Shown here: positions 1-6,489 of the stretch, one piece after another | Numbering within the stretch: position 1 is the stretch's first letter | How the letters are laid out: every line of letters starts with the position of its first letter | Assembly (NCBI GenBank): GCA_020853455.1 | Contig: JADYYV010000137.1 | Coordinates: 1 to 10,892, forward strand | DNA length: 10,892 bases | Origin: Alphaproteobacteria bacterium | GTDB lineage: Bacteria; Pseudomonadota; Alphaproteobacteria; Micavibrionales; UBA2020 | Direction of reading: 5' to 3' | Position numbers and translations under genes: made by a program | Notes under the pieces: generated by a model | Database searches by the model: none | Told to the model about the DNA's origin: nothing | What the model saw: only the letters and a program-made list of their open reading frames with translations

Positions 1-1410
1 AACGCGACGGGCGACGGCGGCGACAATACGCTCAGCGGCAATAACGCCAAAAACACGCTGGACGGCGGGCTTGGCAACGACACCTATGTCGTGACGGCGG
101 GCGACGTGATTATCGACGCGGGCGGCACCGATACGGTGCGCAGCGCCGCCAGCTACACGGCAACGGCCGATATTGAAAACGTGGTGCTGACGGGCACGCA
201 GAACGTCAATGCGTTTGGCAATGCGGGCGTCAATACGCTGCAGGGCAACGCCGGAAACAATACGCTGGACAGCCGCGGCGGCGACGACACGCTGGCGGGC
301 GGCGCGGGCAACGATGTTTACGTGATCGACGGCGCGGCGGTAACGATCATCGAAAACGCGGGCGAAGGCATCGACACCGTGCGCACCGCTTTCACCCATG
401 TCCTGCAGGACGAGGTTGAAAACCTTGTGCTGACCGGCACGGCGGCGGCGGACGCCACGGGCAACGCGCTTGAAAAGTCGCTGACCGGCAACAACGCGGC
501 CAACACGCTCGACGGCGGCGCGGGCGCGGATGTGATGGCGGGCGGCGCGGGCGACGACGTTTATTTCGTCGATAGCGACGGCGACCGCACCAGCGACACC
601 GGCGGTTTCGACGTCGTGTTCGCAACCGATGCCAGCCACACGCTGGGGCAGGGGCTTGAAAACCTGACGCTGCTGGGCACGATGGATACCAACGGCACCG
701 GCAACAACCTGCGCAACGTCATCACCGGCAATGACGGCGGTAACAGCCTGAACGGCATGCAGGGCGCGGATACCATGATCGGCGGCCTTGGCAACGACAG
801 CTATACCGTCGATAGCGCCGCCGATGTGGTGATCGAAAACATCGACGAAGGCACTGATACCGTTTTTTCCAGCGGCACATATACCCTGTCGCAGGACGTC
901 GATAACCTGACGCTGACCGGCACGCTGGCGCTGAACGGCACGGGCAACGCGCTTGCCAACGTCATCACCGGTAATAGCAGCGCCAACGTGATTTACGGCC
1001 GCGGCGGCGACGATTTTATCTCGGGCGGCGCCGGCAACGACGTCCTGTACGGCGAGCTGGGCGACGACACGCTGACCGGCGGCGAGGGGCGCGACATCAT
1101 GTTCGGCGGCGACGGCGCGGATAATTTCCATTTCGACGCCACCGCCTTTGCGACGCTGGTCGATGTCGTGCGCGATTACAGCCTGGCGCAGGGCGACGTG
1201 ATCGACGTGACCGATCTTTTGACCGGCTACGACCCGCTCACCGACAACGCGGGCGATTTCGTCAGGCATGTGTTGAAGGGCGGCGCCAGCTATGTGCAGG
1301 TCGATATTGACGGCACGGGCAGCGGTTCCGGCTGGGTCGATATCGCGCTGCTGACAGGCCTCCACCCCGTCGTGGGGCAGACGGCTGTCCTGTTCCTGGT
1401 TCCGACATAA
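1..1410 (+). CDS. RTX calcium-binding repeat protein with type I secretion target tail (5' partial)
   Basis: The reading frame is already open at base 1 and continues in frame, so the gene starts upstream of the window; the GTG at 91 is only an internal codon. The 469 visible residues are about four units of roughly 80 residues, each with a GGxGNDxYxV block, an ENxxEGxDTV block, a (V/D)ENLxLTGT strand and a GNxxxNxLxGG block. Units are followed by dense RTX nonapeptides at 997-1137 (GGDD, GGAGND, GELGDD, GGEGRD, GGDGAD). The last 100 residues, with DVIDVTDLLTGYDP at 1195-1236, a DGTGSGSGWVDIALL stretch and a hydrophobic end (VLFLVPT), match the C-terminal target domain of type I secreted proteins (the VCA0849 subclass). 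Known of the family: Ca2+ binds after export through an ABC/MFP/TolC-type machine. Inferred role: a secreted or surface protein such as an adhesin or enzyme; the functional domain lies outside the window. Confidence 0.93.
   Translation, partial: NATGDGGDNTLSGNNAKNTLDGGLGNDTYVVTAGDVIIDAGGTDTVRSAASYTATADIENVVLTGTQNVNAFGNAGVNTLQGNAGNNTLDSRGGDDTLAGGAGNDVYVIDGAAVTIIENAGEGIDTVRTAFTHVLQDEVENLVLTGTAAADATGNALEKSLTGNNAANTLDGGAGADVMAGGAGDDVYFVDSDGDRTSDTGGFDVVFATDASHTLGQGLENLTLLGTMDTNGTGNNLRNVITGNDGGNSLNGMQGADTMIGGLGNDSYTVDSAADVVIENIDEGTDTVFSSGTYTLSQDVDNLTLTGTLALNGTGNALANVITGNSSANVIYGRGGDDFISGGAGNDVLYGELGDDTLTGGEGRDIMFGGDGADNFHFDATAFATLVDVVRDYSLAQGDVIDVTDLLTGYDPLTDNAGDFVRHVLKGGASYVQVDIDGTGSGSGWVDIALLTGLHPVVGQTAVLFLVPT
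73..1032 (+). repeat. Four about 240-bp coding repeats of the RTX protein
   Basis: The G(N/D)D(x)Y(x)V anchor recurs with starts at 73, 307, 550, 790 and (as GNDVLY) 1033, a spacing of 78, 81, 80 and 81 codons. The (V/D)ENL-x-L-x-GT strand recurs with the same period (81, 80, 81 codons). Units are clearly homologous in protein but diverged in DNA, which points to old duplication rather than recent expansion. Confidence 0.85.
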
Positions 1411-1414
1411 TCCC

Positions 1415-2068
1415 ATGCCGCATCTTTTCTACCTGATCCGCCACGGCGAAAGCGCGTCGAATGCCGGAGAAAAAACGCTCGATGCCGCATCCACCACGCT
1501 GACGGAGCGCGGCTGGCAGGGCGCGCGGGCGAACGCGCTCAGCTTTCCGGATACGCCCGCACGCATCGTGACGTCGCGCTATATCCGCACCACGCAGACC
1601 GCCACGCCGCTGATGGAGCGTTTCAAGGGCGTGCCGGCGGAGGAATGGGACATCCACGAGTTCACCTATATGTCGGCCGATAAATACGCGGGCACGACAA
1701 CGCATGAACGCCGCCCCTTTATCGACGCATACTGGCAACGCCTCGATCCGCATTTCAACGACGGAGACGGCGAAAGCTTCGCCGCCTTCGCAGGTCGCTG
1801 CCGCGCCTTCATCGCCCGCATGGGCGGCTCAACAGGCGTCACGGCGGCCTTCAGCCACGGGCATTTCATCCGCGGCGTGCTTCACGCGCTGGGTGGAAAT
1901 TTCGACAGCGTCACGCAGGAAACAATGACGGCCTTCTGGCGCGACCATCACGCCAATCCCATTCCCAACTGCACGCGCTATGTTTTCGCCGTCGGCGGCG
2001 GGCATGTAAAGCTGCTCGAGCGTCAGGACGGCGCGGCCGAAAGCGTAAAGCAGGCGATCATCGACTGA
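1415..2068 (+). CDS. Histidine phosphatase family protein (phosphoglycerate-mutase-like)
   Basis: A 217-residue protein of the histidine phosphatase superfamily. The N-terminal strand LFYLIRHGES carries the catalytic RHG motif (His10, the residue that is phosphorylated). TSRYIRTTQTA (53-63) holds the usual second arginine (R58), the acidic stretch EEWDIHEF (76-83) supplies a probable general acid, and SHGHFIRG (147-154) holds the second catalytic histidine (H148). The length fits the small branch of the family. The substrate cannot be told: members act on phosphosugars, phosphoproteins, nucleotides or cobalamin precursors. It starts 4 bp after the RTX stop codon with no obvious Shine-Dalgarno, so it is probably translated by coupling and co-transcribed with the RTX gene. 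Its stop is only 4 bp from the convergent ATP-grasp gene. Confidence 0.88.
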   Translation: MPHLFYLIRHGESASNAGEKTLDAASTTLTERGWQGARANALSFPDTPARIVTSRYIRTTQTATPLMERFKGVPAEEWDIHEFTYMSADKYAGTTTHERRPFIDAYWQRLDPHFNDGDGESFAAFAGRCRAFIARMGGSTGVTAAFSHGHFIRGVLHALGGNFDSVTQETMTAFWRDHHANPIPNCTRYVFAVGGGHVKLLERQDGAAESVKQAIID

Positions 2069-2072
2069 TTTG

Positions 2073-3047
2073 TCAGGCCGCCGCCATCTGGCGCGGGCCG
2101 CGTCCCAGATGGTTCAGCGCCATGCGCAGGAAATGGCTGTCCCAGCTGCCGCCGCCCGACTGGGTAAAGCAGTCGGGATACATGCCGGGGAAGGTGTTTT
2201 CATCGACGATCAGGTATTTCCGCTGCGCGTTCGAATAAATGAAATCGAAACCGATGACATCCGCCCCGAGCGCGCGCGCCGCCTTCAGCGCGACGTCGCG
2301 CACGGGCGCGGCATCGACCCAGTCCACGCCGCCGCCCTTGCGGTCGGCATCATAGACCTTCCAGTTATCGACGAATTTTTCCGGTTTTTTGCGGTAGCCA
2401 TAGACCAGCTGCCCGTCGATGACGGTGGTGCTGATCCATTTCGTGATGTCGTTTTCCTCGAATTCCTCGCAGAATATCTGCAGTTTTTCGGGATAGAACG
2501 ATTGCCCGTATTCGACCGCGTCGATCAGCTCGCGCGGGGTTTTCACCATATGGATGCCCTGCCCGAAAGCGCCGAGCGTGGGTTTCAGCAGCGCGGGCCC
2601 CGACGCCACCACATCCGCTGCGACGGTATTCGCGTTTTGGGCGGGGAACATCCAGAAATTCGCGGTCGGCAGCCCCGCGCCGCGCAAAATCGTATGCGCG
2701 TTGAATTTGTCGAGCCCGTTGATAAGCCCTTCGGGATCGGGCACCACGCGCGTCGATTTCGCCAGCGTGCGCAAAACCGTCACGCCCCAGCTGCCCGGCT
2801 GGTGCGACACGAAATACCACAGCACAAGGTCAAGGTCGGAGAGGCATCCGTTCGCGTCATACACCTTGCCGTTGCGCACATAGGCGGTGGCCAGGTCGCA
2901 GGGCACGACTTCGATATCGCTTTGCGCCGCAAGCCCTGCCACAACCGCCTGCCGCACATCGTCCGGCATCAGCCCGTTGCCTTCGATCACGTTGCCGGAC
3001 GGGTGCTTGGGCGGCAAAAAAACGCCCACGCGTTTCTTGATTGTCAT
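2073..3047 (-). CDS. RimK-like ATP-grasp ligase
   Basis: A 324-residue ATP-grasp protein, probably a cytosolic carboxylate-amine or thiol ligase that forms an amide bond through an acyl phosphate. Landmarks, counting from the chosen start: N-terminal strand RVGVFLPP (6-13), GLDKFNAHTILRGAGLPT (111-128, the conserved DK-plus-helix of RimK/GshB-type proteins), ALLKPTLGAFGQGI (152-165, the ATP-binding Lys and glycine-rich loop), ADVIGFDFI (262-270) and YLIVDENTFPGM (278-289, the metal-binding D/E/N cluster). The frame stays open 19 codons upstream, but the ATG at 3047 has a strong AGGGGG seven bases before it and directly precedes the first strand, so it is the start. It lies 25 bp downstream of the GCS2-family gene on the same strand. 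Inference: the two enzymes act in sequence on one small molecule, as GshA and GshB do for glutathione. The substrate is unknown. Confidence 0.87.
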   Translation of the reverse strand: MTIKKRVGVFLPPKHPSGNVIEGNGLMPDDVRQAVVAGLAAQSDIEVVPCDLATAYVRNGKVYDANGCLSDLDLVLWYFVSHQPGSWGVTVLRTLAKSTRVVPDPEGLINGLDKFNAHTILRGAGLPTANFWMFPAQNANTVAADVVASGPALLKPTLGAFGQGIHMVKTPRELIDAVEYGQSFYPEKLQIFCEEFEENDITKWISTTVIDGQLVYGYRKKPEKFVDNWKVYDADRKGGGVDWVDAAPVRDVALKAARALGADVIGFDFIYSNAQRKYLIVDENTFPGMYPDCFTQSGGGSWDSHFLRMALNHLGRGPRQMAAA

Positions 3048-3054
3048 GTTTATT

Positions 3055-3060
3055 CCCCCT
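3055..3060 (-). promoter_or_regulatory. Ribosome binding site of the ATP-grasp gene
   Basis: Read on the minus strand this is AGGGGG, seven bases (AATAAAC) before the ATG at 3047-3045. It lies in the 25-bp gap after the GCS2-family gene and decides the start against the longer frame beginning at 3104. Confidence 0.75.
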
Positions 3061-3072
3061 TTGTTTGTCGCG

Positions 3073-4383
3073 TCAGAACAGCCACAGGCCGTAACCCTGC
3101 GCAAGGTAATGCGGATACTGGTATGGCTTTATTTCCGCCAGCTCCACGACCTGCGGTTCTTCCGGTTCCGCCGCCGCTGCCTCCGGCTGGTCCCACAGCG
3201 GATGACCCGCCGCCAGTTCCGCCGCCGCATGGGCATAGACCGCCTTGAAATTTCCCTCGGTCGCCAGCGCGCGGCGCTGCCGTTCCGCGCTGTTGCCGTG
3301 CGACAGGATGCCCAGCAGCGTATCGCGGTACTGCTGGTAACCCAGTTTTTCAAAAAACGGCTCCAGCCTGTCGATCCATTGCGAAATATCCTCGCGCAAG
3401 GGGCGCACATCGCCGAAATCGTCGGCCACGATATCGGCGTCGAGCCCGTATCGCATCGCGCGCCATTTGTTTTCGCGCATCCGCCAGCTGGCGGGGCGGG
3501 GCATGTCGTCCAGCCACCCCTGATGTTCCGCGAACCAGTGGCCGAGGCAGTGGACGAATGCCGTGATCGCCGCCGCTTCCGCAATCGTCGCCGGCTGGTC
3601 GCAGATGCGGATTTCCAGCGTGCCGTAGCGGGGGCAGGGGCGGATATCCCACCACATGTCCTTGAGGTCGGAGATAGAGCCGGAGCGCGTCATCGCGCGC
3701 ACGAGGCTTTTATATTCCTGCCAGTTTTCGAACTGGTACGGCATGCCGCCGATCGGCATCGATTCCGTCACGGCCGGGCGCATGCTGGCAAAGCCCGTGT
3801 CGCGGCCTTCCTCGAACGGCGAACTGGCGCTGAGCGCCAGCAGGTGCGGCAGGAAGCGCATGTAGAAATTGTGGTAACGGATGCAGGACTGCGTGTCCTT
3901 CATGCCGATATGGATGTGCATGCCAAGCGTGGTGAAGCGGCGGTACAGCTCCTGCCGCGTTTCGCGCAGCTGCTGGTAACGCGCGGTTTCCGTCGGCGCG
4001 ACCTGGCTTTGCTTCAGCAGCGGCAGCACGCCCGCGCCCACCAGCATCGCGTTATGCGCGCCCAGCTGCGGCGTGATGCGCGACAGACGGTCGTTCAGGT
4101 GGATTTCAGCTTCCTGCGCGTTTTTGCAGACATCGGTCGTGATCTCGATCATGTGCTGGTACAGCTCGTGCTGCACGCCCGGATGCTTCGCGGCCCGGAC
4201 GATGTCGAGGCCCAGCGGGGCGGGCAGGCAGGTCTCGCGGTTGACGATGCCGAATTCGCATTCGACGCCCAGCGACAGCGGCTCGCTCTGCATGAACAGC
4301 AGCTGACGGTTGATTTTGGCGAAGACGTTGTCTTCCGCCGACCGGCGCCTGAACGGCTTTAAAATTTTTTCAAGAAGGAGCAT
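3073..4383 (-). CDS. GCS2-family carboxylate-amine ligase (YbdK-like glutamate-cysteine ligase)
   Basis: A 436-residue cytosolic enzyme of the glutamate-cysteine ligase 2 family. Blocks comparable to E. coli YbdK: LGVECEFGIVN (38-48; YbdK GIELEMQVVN), HMIEITTDVCKN (77-88), LGMHIHIG (153-160), LSASSPFEEGRDTGFASMRP (184-203), LKDMWWDIRPCPRYGTLEIR (240-259) and ICDQPAT (260-266). The glutamates and histidines of the metal/ATP site appear intact. Known of the family: ATP-dependent joining of an amino group to the gamma-carboxylate of glutamate or a similar acid; YbdK itself has only weak glutamate-cysteine ligase activity. The protein is about 60 residues longer than YbdK: an N-terminal lead of about 35 residues and an Ala/Glu-rich linker (about 399-418) ending in an aromatic tail (YPHYLAQGYGLWLF). 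The ATG at 4383 has AGAGG six bases before it. It is first in an apparent two-gene unit with the ATP-grasp ligase. Confidence 0.9.
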   Translation of the reverse strand: MLLLEKILKPFRRRSAEDNVFAKINRQLLFMQSEPLSLGVECEFGIVNRETCLPAPLGLDIVRAAKHPGVQHELYQHMIEITTDVCKNAQEAEIHLNDRLSRITPQLGAHNAMLVGAGVLPLLKQSQVAPTETARYQQLRETRQELYRRFTTLGMHIHIGMKDTQSCIRYHNFYMRFLPHLLALSASSPFEEGRDTGFASMRPAVTESMPIGGMPYQFENWQEYKSLVRAMTRSGSISDLKDMWWDIRPCPRYGTLEIRICDQPATIAEAAAITAFVHCLGHWFAEHQGWLDDMPRPASWRMRENKWRAMRYGLDADIVADDFGDVRPLREDISQWIDRLEPFFEKLGYQQYRDTLLGILSHGNSAERQRRALATEGNFKAVYAHAAAELAAGHPLWDQPEAAAAEPEEPQVVELAEIKPYQYPHYLAQGYGLWLF

Positions 4384-4660
4384 GTGATGCCTCTTTCTGC
4401 TGTGTCACGGTGATGTTGATTGAAGGGGCAGCCTTACGCTGCGGTATCCGCGCATCGGCATTTGCTGGGAGAGCCCTTTTGATCGATCCTCAAAAGATGC
4501 GCGGCGCTTCCCGCTGCCTTGATTCCAAAATAGCACCTGAAGCTTACATGCGTCTTACGCGCGGCATTTTTTTTGTCGCTGCGGGAATAAGCTGTTAATA
4601 ACGCAAAGAATTTTTTTTTGAGTCCGTCAGGAAAGCCCGCGCAGCAGCGTGTTTATTGGC
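4384..4660. other. Divergent intergenic control region
   Basis: About 280 bp between the minus-strand ligase pair and the plus-strand unknown gene. It holds the inverted repeat at 4476-4496, a small GCGG-TAT-CCGC hairpin at 4441-4451 and two T-tracts (4566-4574 and 4611-4619). I could not find a convincing promoter for the minus-strand genes. A 62-codon open frame (4410-4598) begins at GTG without a ribosome site and is not believed. Confidence 0.5.
4476..4496. repeat. Perfect 7-bp inverted repeat (possible operator or hairpin)
   Basis: CTTTTGA, a seven-base spacer (TCGATCC), then TCAAAAG. The half-sites are perfect and about 93 bp upstream of the ligase start codon, on the side expected for its control. 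There is no T-run directly after it on either strand, so a regulator site is as likely as a terminator. Confidence 0.4.
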
Positions 4661-4689
4661 TTGACATATCATCGTGATACTCCTATTAA
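4661..4689 (+). promoter_or_regulatory. Promoter of the 277-residue unknown gene
   Basis: A perfect -35 box TTGACA at 4661-4666, a 17-base spacer and a -10-like TATTAA at 4684-4689. Transcription should begin near 4696, giving a leader of about 25 nt before the ATG at 4722, with AGGAG at 4711-4715. The best sigma-70-type match in the window. Confidence 0.7.
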
Positions 4690-4721
4690 ATCCCCCCATA
4701 AACCGAAAACAGGAGAATTTC

Positions 4722-5555
4722 ATGACCAACTTGTTTCAAGGCAAGACGGGTGCCGAGATTGCCAGCGCTATGGGCGAACTGGCCAGCGCCGAACAGACCA
4801 GGGCGCAATTCGCAGCGCTCGCCGCGCTGCCCGCGGAAACGCGCGACTTCGTTGTGAACGCGCTCGAAAAAGACCTGCTGCAGCTGACCGGCACGTTCCG
4901 CACATATATCGACGACATGGGCATGGCTCCCGCCAAATCCGCCTGGGTCAACACCAAGGCGCCCGATACGCAGGCCGCCATCCGCGAAGAACAGGCGCTG
5001 ATCGAAATCGTGCAGCAGCTGGCGGCGCTGAAGGGCAATGCGGCAGACCCCGTCGTGGTCGCCGCTGCGCAGGAAATCGCGAAACTGACACCCGCGCAGA
5101 CCGAAACCGAAAACGCCGTCTATGGCGCGATTTTCGATGCGGTCGAAAAGGTGATGATTGCCAACGGCATCATGCCGAAAGCGGAAGAAAACGAGCGCCT
5201 GGAAAAAATCCATGACGCCTTCGGCTGGCGCATGTCGGTCGCGGTCAAGGAACATTTCAACGCCGCCGGAAAATTCCAGCAATTCGCGCAAGCCCCGACC
5301 GAGGCCGAAAACGAACAGCAAAGAAACGCGCTGCGCGGCCTGCTGACCAAATCGGACGAGGAAGCGACGCTGGGTTACCTGAAGGCGACCGATGTGTTCA
5401 TGAGCGTCGCGCGCCGCGTGGGCAGCGATGCCGACCTTGCAGCGCTGCTGCCGAAAAACAACTTCGACGCGACGGATGTGGAAGTGCTTGAAAAACACAA
5501 GCTGCCGTCGCTTGCGGCGCTGGTCAAAACGTCGATCCAGAACAAGCCGAAATAA
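4722..5555 (+). CDS. Helical cytosolic protein of unknown function
   Basis: A 277-residue protein that I do not recognise. The frame is open from 4674, but the ATG at 4722 has AGGAG six bases before it and lies just after a strong promoter, so it is the start. The sequence is almost entirely predicted helix, rich in Ala, Glu, Gln and Lys, with no cysteine, no signal peptide and no membrane segment. Visible stretches: an N-terminal helix AEIASAMGELASAEQTRAQF, a central ALIEIVQQLAAL helix, IHDAFGWRMSVAVKEHF (about residues 165-181), and a basic end (SIQNKPK). The amphipathic helices could suggest a structural, regulatory or phasin-like coat protein, but no family motif supports this. It appears to be a single-gene transcript, with a promoter before it and a terminator-like hairpin after it, divergent from the ligase pair. 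Confidence 0.8.
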   Translation: MTNLFQGKTGAEIASAMGELASAEQTRAQFAALAALPAETRDFVVNALEKDLLQLTGTFRTYIDDMGMAPAKSAWVNTKAPDTQAAIREEQALIEIVQQLAALKGNAADPVVVAAAQEIAKLTPAQTETENAVYGAIFDAVEKVMIANGIMPKAEENERLEKIHDAFGWRMSVAVKEHFNAAGKFQQFAQAPTEAENEQQRNALRGLLTKSDEEATLGYLKATDVFMSVARRVGSDADLAALLPKNNFDATDVEVLEKHKLPSLAALVKTSIQNKPK

Positions 5556-5560
5556 AACAG

Positions 5561-5579
5561 GCCGGAATAACCCCGGCTT
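5561..5579 (+). terminator. Terminator-like hairpin after the unknown gene
   Basis: GCCGG at 5561-5565, a seven-base loop, CCGGC at 5573-5577, then TTTC. It begins 5 bp after the stop codon. The stem is short and the T-run is only three bases, so termination may be weak. Confidence 0.4.
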
Positions 5580-5668
5580 TCGGCGCATCCTTGGCAAATA
5601 TCCTGACAAATATCAAGGCATCATCCCCCCGCCGCCTGTAACCTGAAAAGGTGAAAGGCGCGGGGACG

Positions 5669-6010
5669 ATGAAGCTTGCGGTCAGAAAATGCCTCGCCTG
5701 CACCGGCGGCGGGGTCAGCGGATTGCTGGCAGGCCATGCCGGTTGCCTTGGCGCGACAATTTTCGCGGGAGCCGCCGCCGCGCTGCCGCTTTCCATGTTT
5801 ATCTTCGGCGCAATTGCCAGCGCCGCGGGGCTTGCGCTCTGGTTTCACTTACGTGGCGATGCGGCATCCCTGCGCGAAAAACAGGTTGTCATGGCAAGCG
5901 CTCTACTGGGCCTGCTCATCTCAATCGCCCTGCATCACCCGTCCTCCGCAGGTGCCGAAGAGATCACCTTCAACCCCTTCGACGCTTTCTGCGGCCAACT
6001 GCCGGGGTGA
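5669..6010 (+). CDS. Small cysteine-containing membrane protein, function unknown
   Basis: A 113-residue protein starting at the ATG 5669; an in-frame GTG lies at 5651, but its only AAAAGG sits directly against it, which is too close. Three hydrophobic segments are visible: about 15-38 (Gly/Ala-rich), 41-60 (LSMFIFGAIASAAGLALWFH) and 73-89 (VVMASALLGLLISIALHH), joined by a charged loop (LRGDAASLREKQ). Cysteines stand at 8 and 11 (CLAC), 26 and 108. A CxxC just before the first membrane helix could bind metal or form a disulphide, and small mercury- or copper-handling membrane proteins look broadly similar, but no family-specific motif is present. It is about 110 bp downstream of the unknown helical gene, beyond a hairpin. 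No clear promoter of its own was seen. Moderate confidence that it is a real gene. Confidence 0.55.
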   Translation: MKLAVRKCLACTGGGVSGLLAGHAGCLGATIFAGAAAALPLSMFIFGAIASAAGLALWFHLRGDAASLREKQVVMASALLGLLISIALHHPSSAGAEEITFNPFDAFCGQLPG

Positions 6011-6027
6011 TACCCGAACCGGCGTTT
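6001..6027 (+). terminator. Possible terminator overlapping the stop of the small membrane protein
   Basis: GCCGG (6001-6005) pairs with CCGGC (6019-6023), followed by GTTTCG; GGGT/ACCC can pair inside as an alternative. A short stem with a poor T-run. Confidence 0.3.
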
Positions 6028-6242
6028 CGAATATATCCGTAGATTATTCAAATCCAATCATCGCTGTAAAAACGCATTTGTTCTCATGCATCATGTAGCA
6101 TGATATAAATGAATAATGATGATCGTTCGATATAGGTGTGTGTCTTTAGATATCTTGAAAGCAGCGTGACATATGGATGAATTAGGTACGTGTCCCCGGA
6201 ATTCCCAGGCGGTGATTGATTAAGGCAGCGCTTTTGGCTGTC
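6011..6242. other. AT-rich stretch without a gene
   Basis: About 230 bp of visibly lower GC than its neighbours, with stops in all frames. It contains a perfect palindrome ATCATG-TAG-CATGAT at 6090-6104 and, at its right, the inverted copy of the GTGTCCCC motif. I see no gene remnant. The base composition suggests acquired or decaying DNA. Confidence 0.5.
6179..6206 (-). repeat. GTGTCCCC motif, inverted copy
   Basis: Reads ATTAGGTACGTGTCCCC then GGAATTCCC. Its reverse complement agrees with 7542-7569 at 23 of 28 positions. With one single-base gap on each side it also matches 7097-7124, including the exact core GGGGACAC. In my recollection this core occurs beside REP-associated (Y1/IS200-like) transposase genes in many proteobacteria, but I cannot search to confirm that. 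No transposase gene is seen here. Confidence 0.6.
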
Positions 6243-6272
6243 CTTGACAATATGCCTCTCCCGCCCTACCTT
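6243..6272 (+). promoter_or_regulatory. Probable promoter upstream of rnk
   Basis: CTTGAC(A) at 6243-6249 with a 17-base gap to CTACCT at 6266-6271, in the form typical of alphaproteobacterial vegetative promoters. The start of transcription would be near 6279-6280, giving rnk a leader of about 210 nt that contains a strong hairpin and a tandem repeat. Confidence 0.5.
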
Positions 6273-6279
6273 TTTTAAT

Positions 6280-6354
6280 ATGAACTATCTTTTTGAAAAA
6301 ATCGGCGCGCTTTTCAGCAGCGCATTTTCGGGCCAAATCATCGCAGGCCATTAA
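6280..6354 (+). CDS. Possible 24-residue small protein or leader peptide
   Basis: ATG to TAA, 24 residues: a mildly amphipathic peptide beginning MNYLFEKIGALF and ending IIAGH. No Shine-Dalgarno precedes it. The predicted transcription start of the 6243-6272 promoter falls on or beside its ATG, so if used it would be leaderless. It is followed 4 bp later by a strong hairpin. It could be a leader peptide of rnk or simply a chance open frame. Confidence 0.2.
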   Translation: MNYLFEKIGALFSSAFSGQIIAGH

Positions 6355-6358
6355 CCCC

Positions 6359-6381
6359 TGTCCGGAATTCTCTTCCGGGCA
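6359..6381 (+). other. Hairpin in the rnk leader
   Basis: TGTCCGGAA (6359-6367) pairs with TTCCGGGCA (6373-6381) through one G-T wobble, with a five-base loop. No T-run follows, so it is not a canonical intrinsic terminator. It may stabilise or regulate the rnk mRNA. Confidence 0.45.
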
Positions 6382-6401
6382 CGGGGCTCTCAAACACATT
6401 C

Positions 6402-6442
6402 AATCCTGACGTCTGGCAATCCCAACGTCTGGCAATCCTGAC
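6402..6442 (+). repeat. 16-bp tandem repeat, about 2.5 units
   Basis: Unit 1 AATCCTGACGTCTGGC (6402-6417), unit 2 AATCCCAACGTCTGGC (6418-6433), then AATCCTGAC (6434-6442). Units 1 and 2 differ at two bases. It ends about 35 bp before the rnk ribosome site. Confidence 0.75.
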
Positions 6443-6489
6443 TTTCTGCGGGAATTTCCGCATCAACCCCTTTTGCAAGGAGGAGATTT

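Noticed and set aside
73..1032. Tandem repeats as a possible CRISPR array
   Set aside because: The period is about 240 bp, the repeats are coding and diverged, and the translated units are RTX-family repeats.
2070..4362. Two long plus-strand open frames (392 and 491 codons) opposite the ligase genes
   Set aside because: They are rich in Arg, His, Gln and Ala with no domain signature, lack ribosome sites and overlap each other. The minus strand encodes clear ATP-grasp and GCS2 motifs. High third-position GC explains the open frames.
4410..4598. 62-codon open frame in the divergent intergenic region
   Set aside because: GTG start without a ribosome site, no recognisable features, and it runs through T-tracts and an inverted repeat that look regulatory.
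4686..5609. 307-codon minus-strand frame opposite the unknown helical gene
   Set aside because: The composition is typical of an antisense shadow (Arg/Phe/His-rich), while the plus strand has a strong promoter, AGGAG and an ATG in correct spacing.
5651..5671. GTG at 5651 as the start of the small membrane protein
   Set aside because: The only purine-rich site abuts the GTG, too close for use. The ATG at 5669 is preferred, though neither start is well supported.
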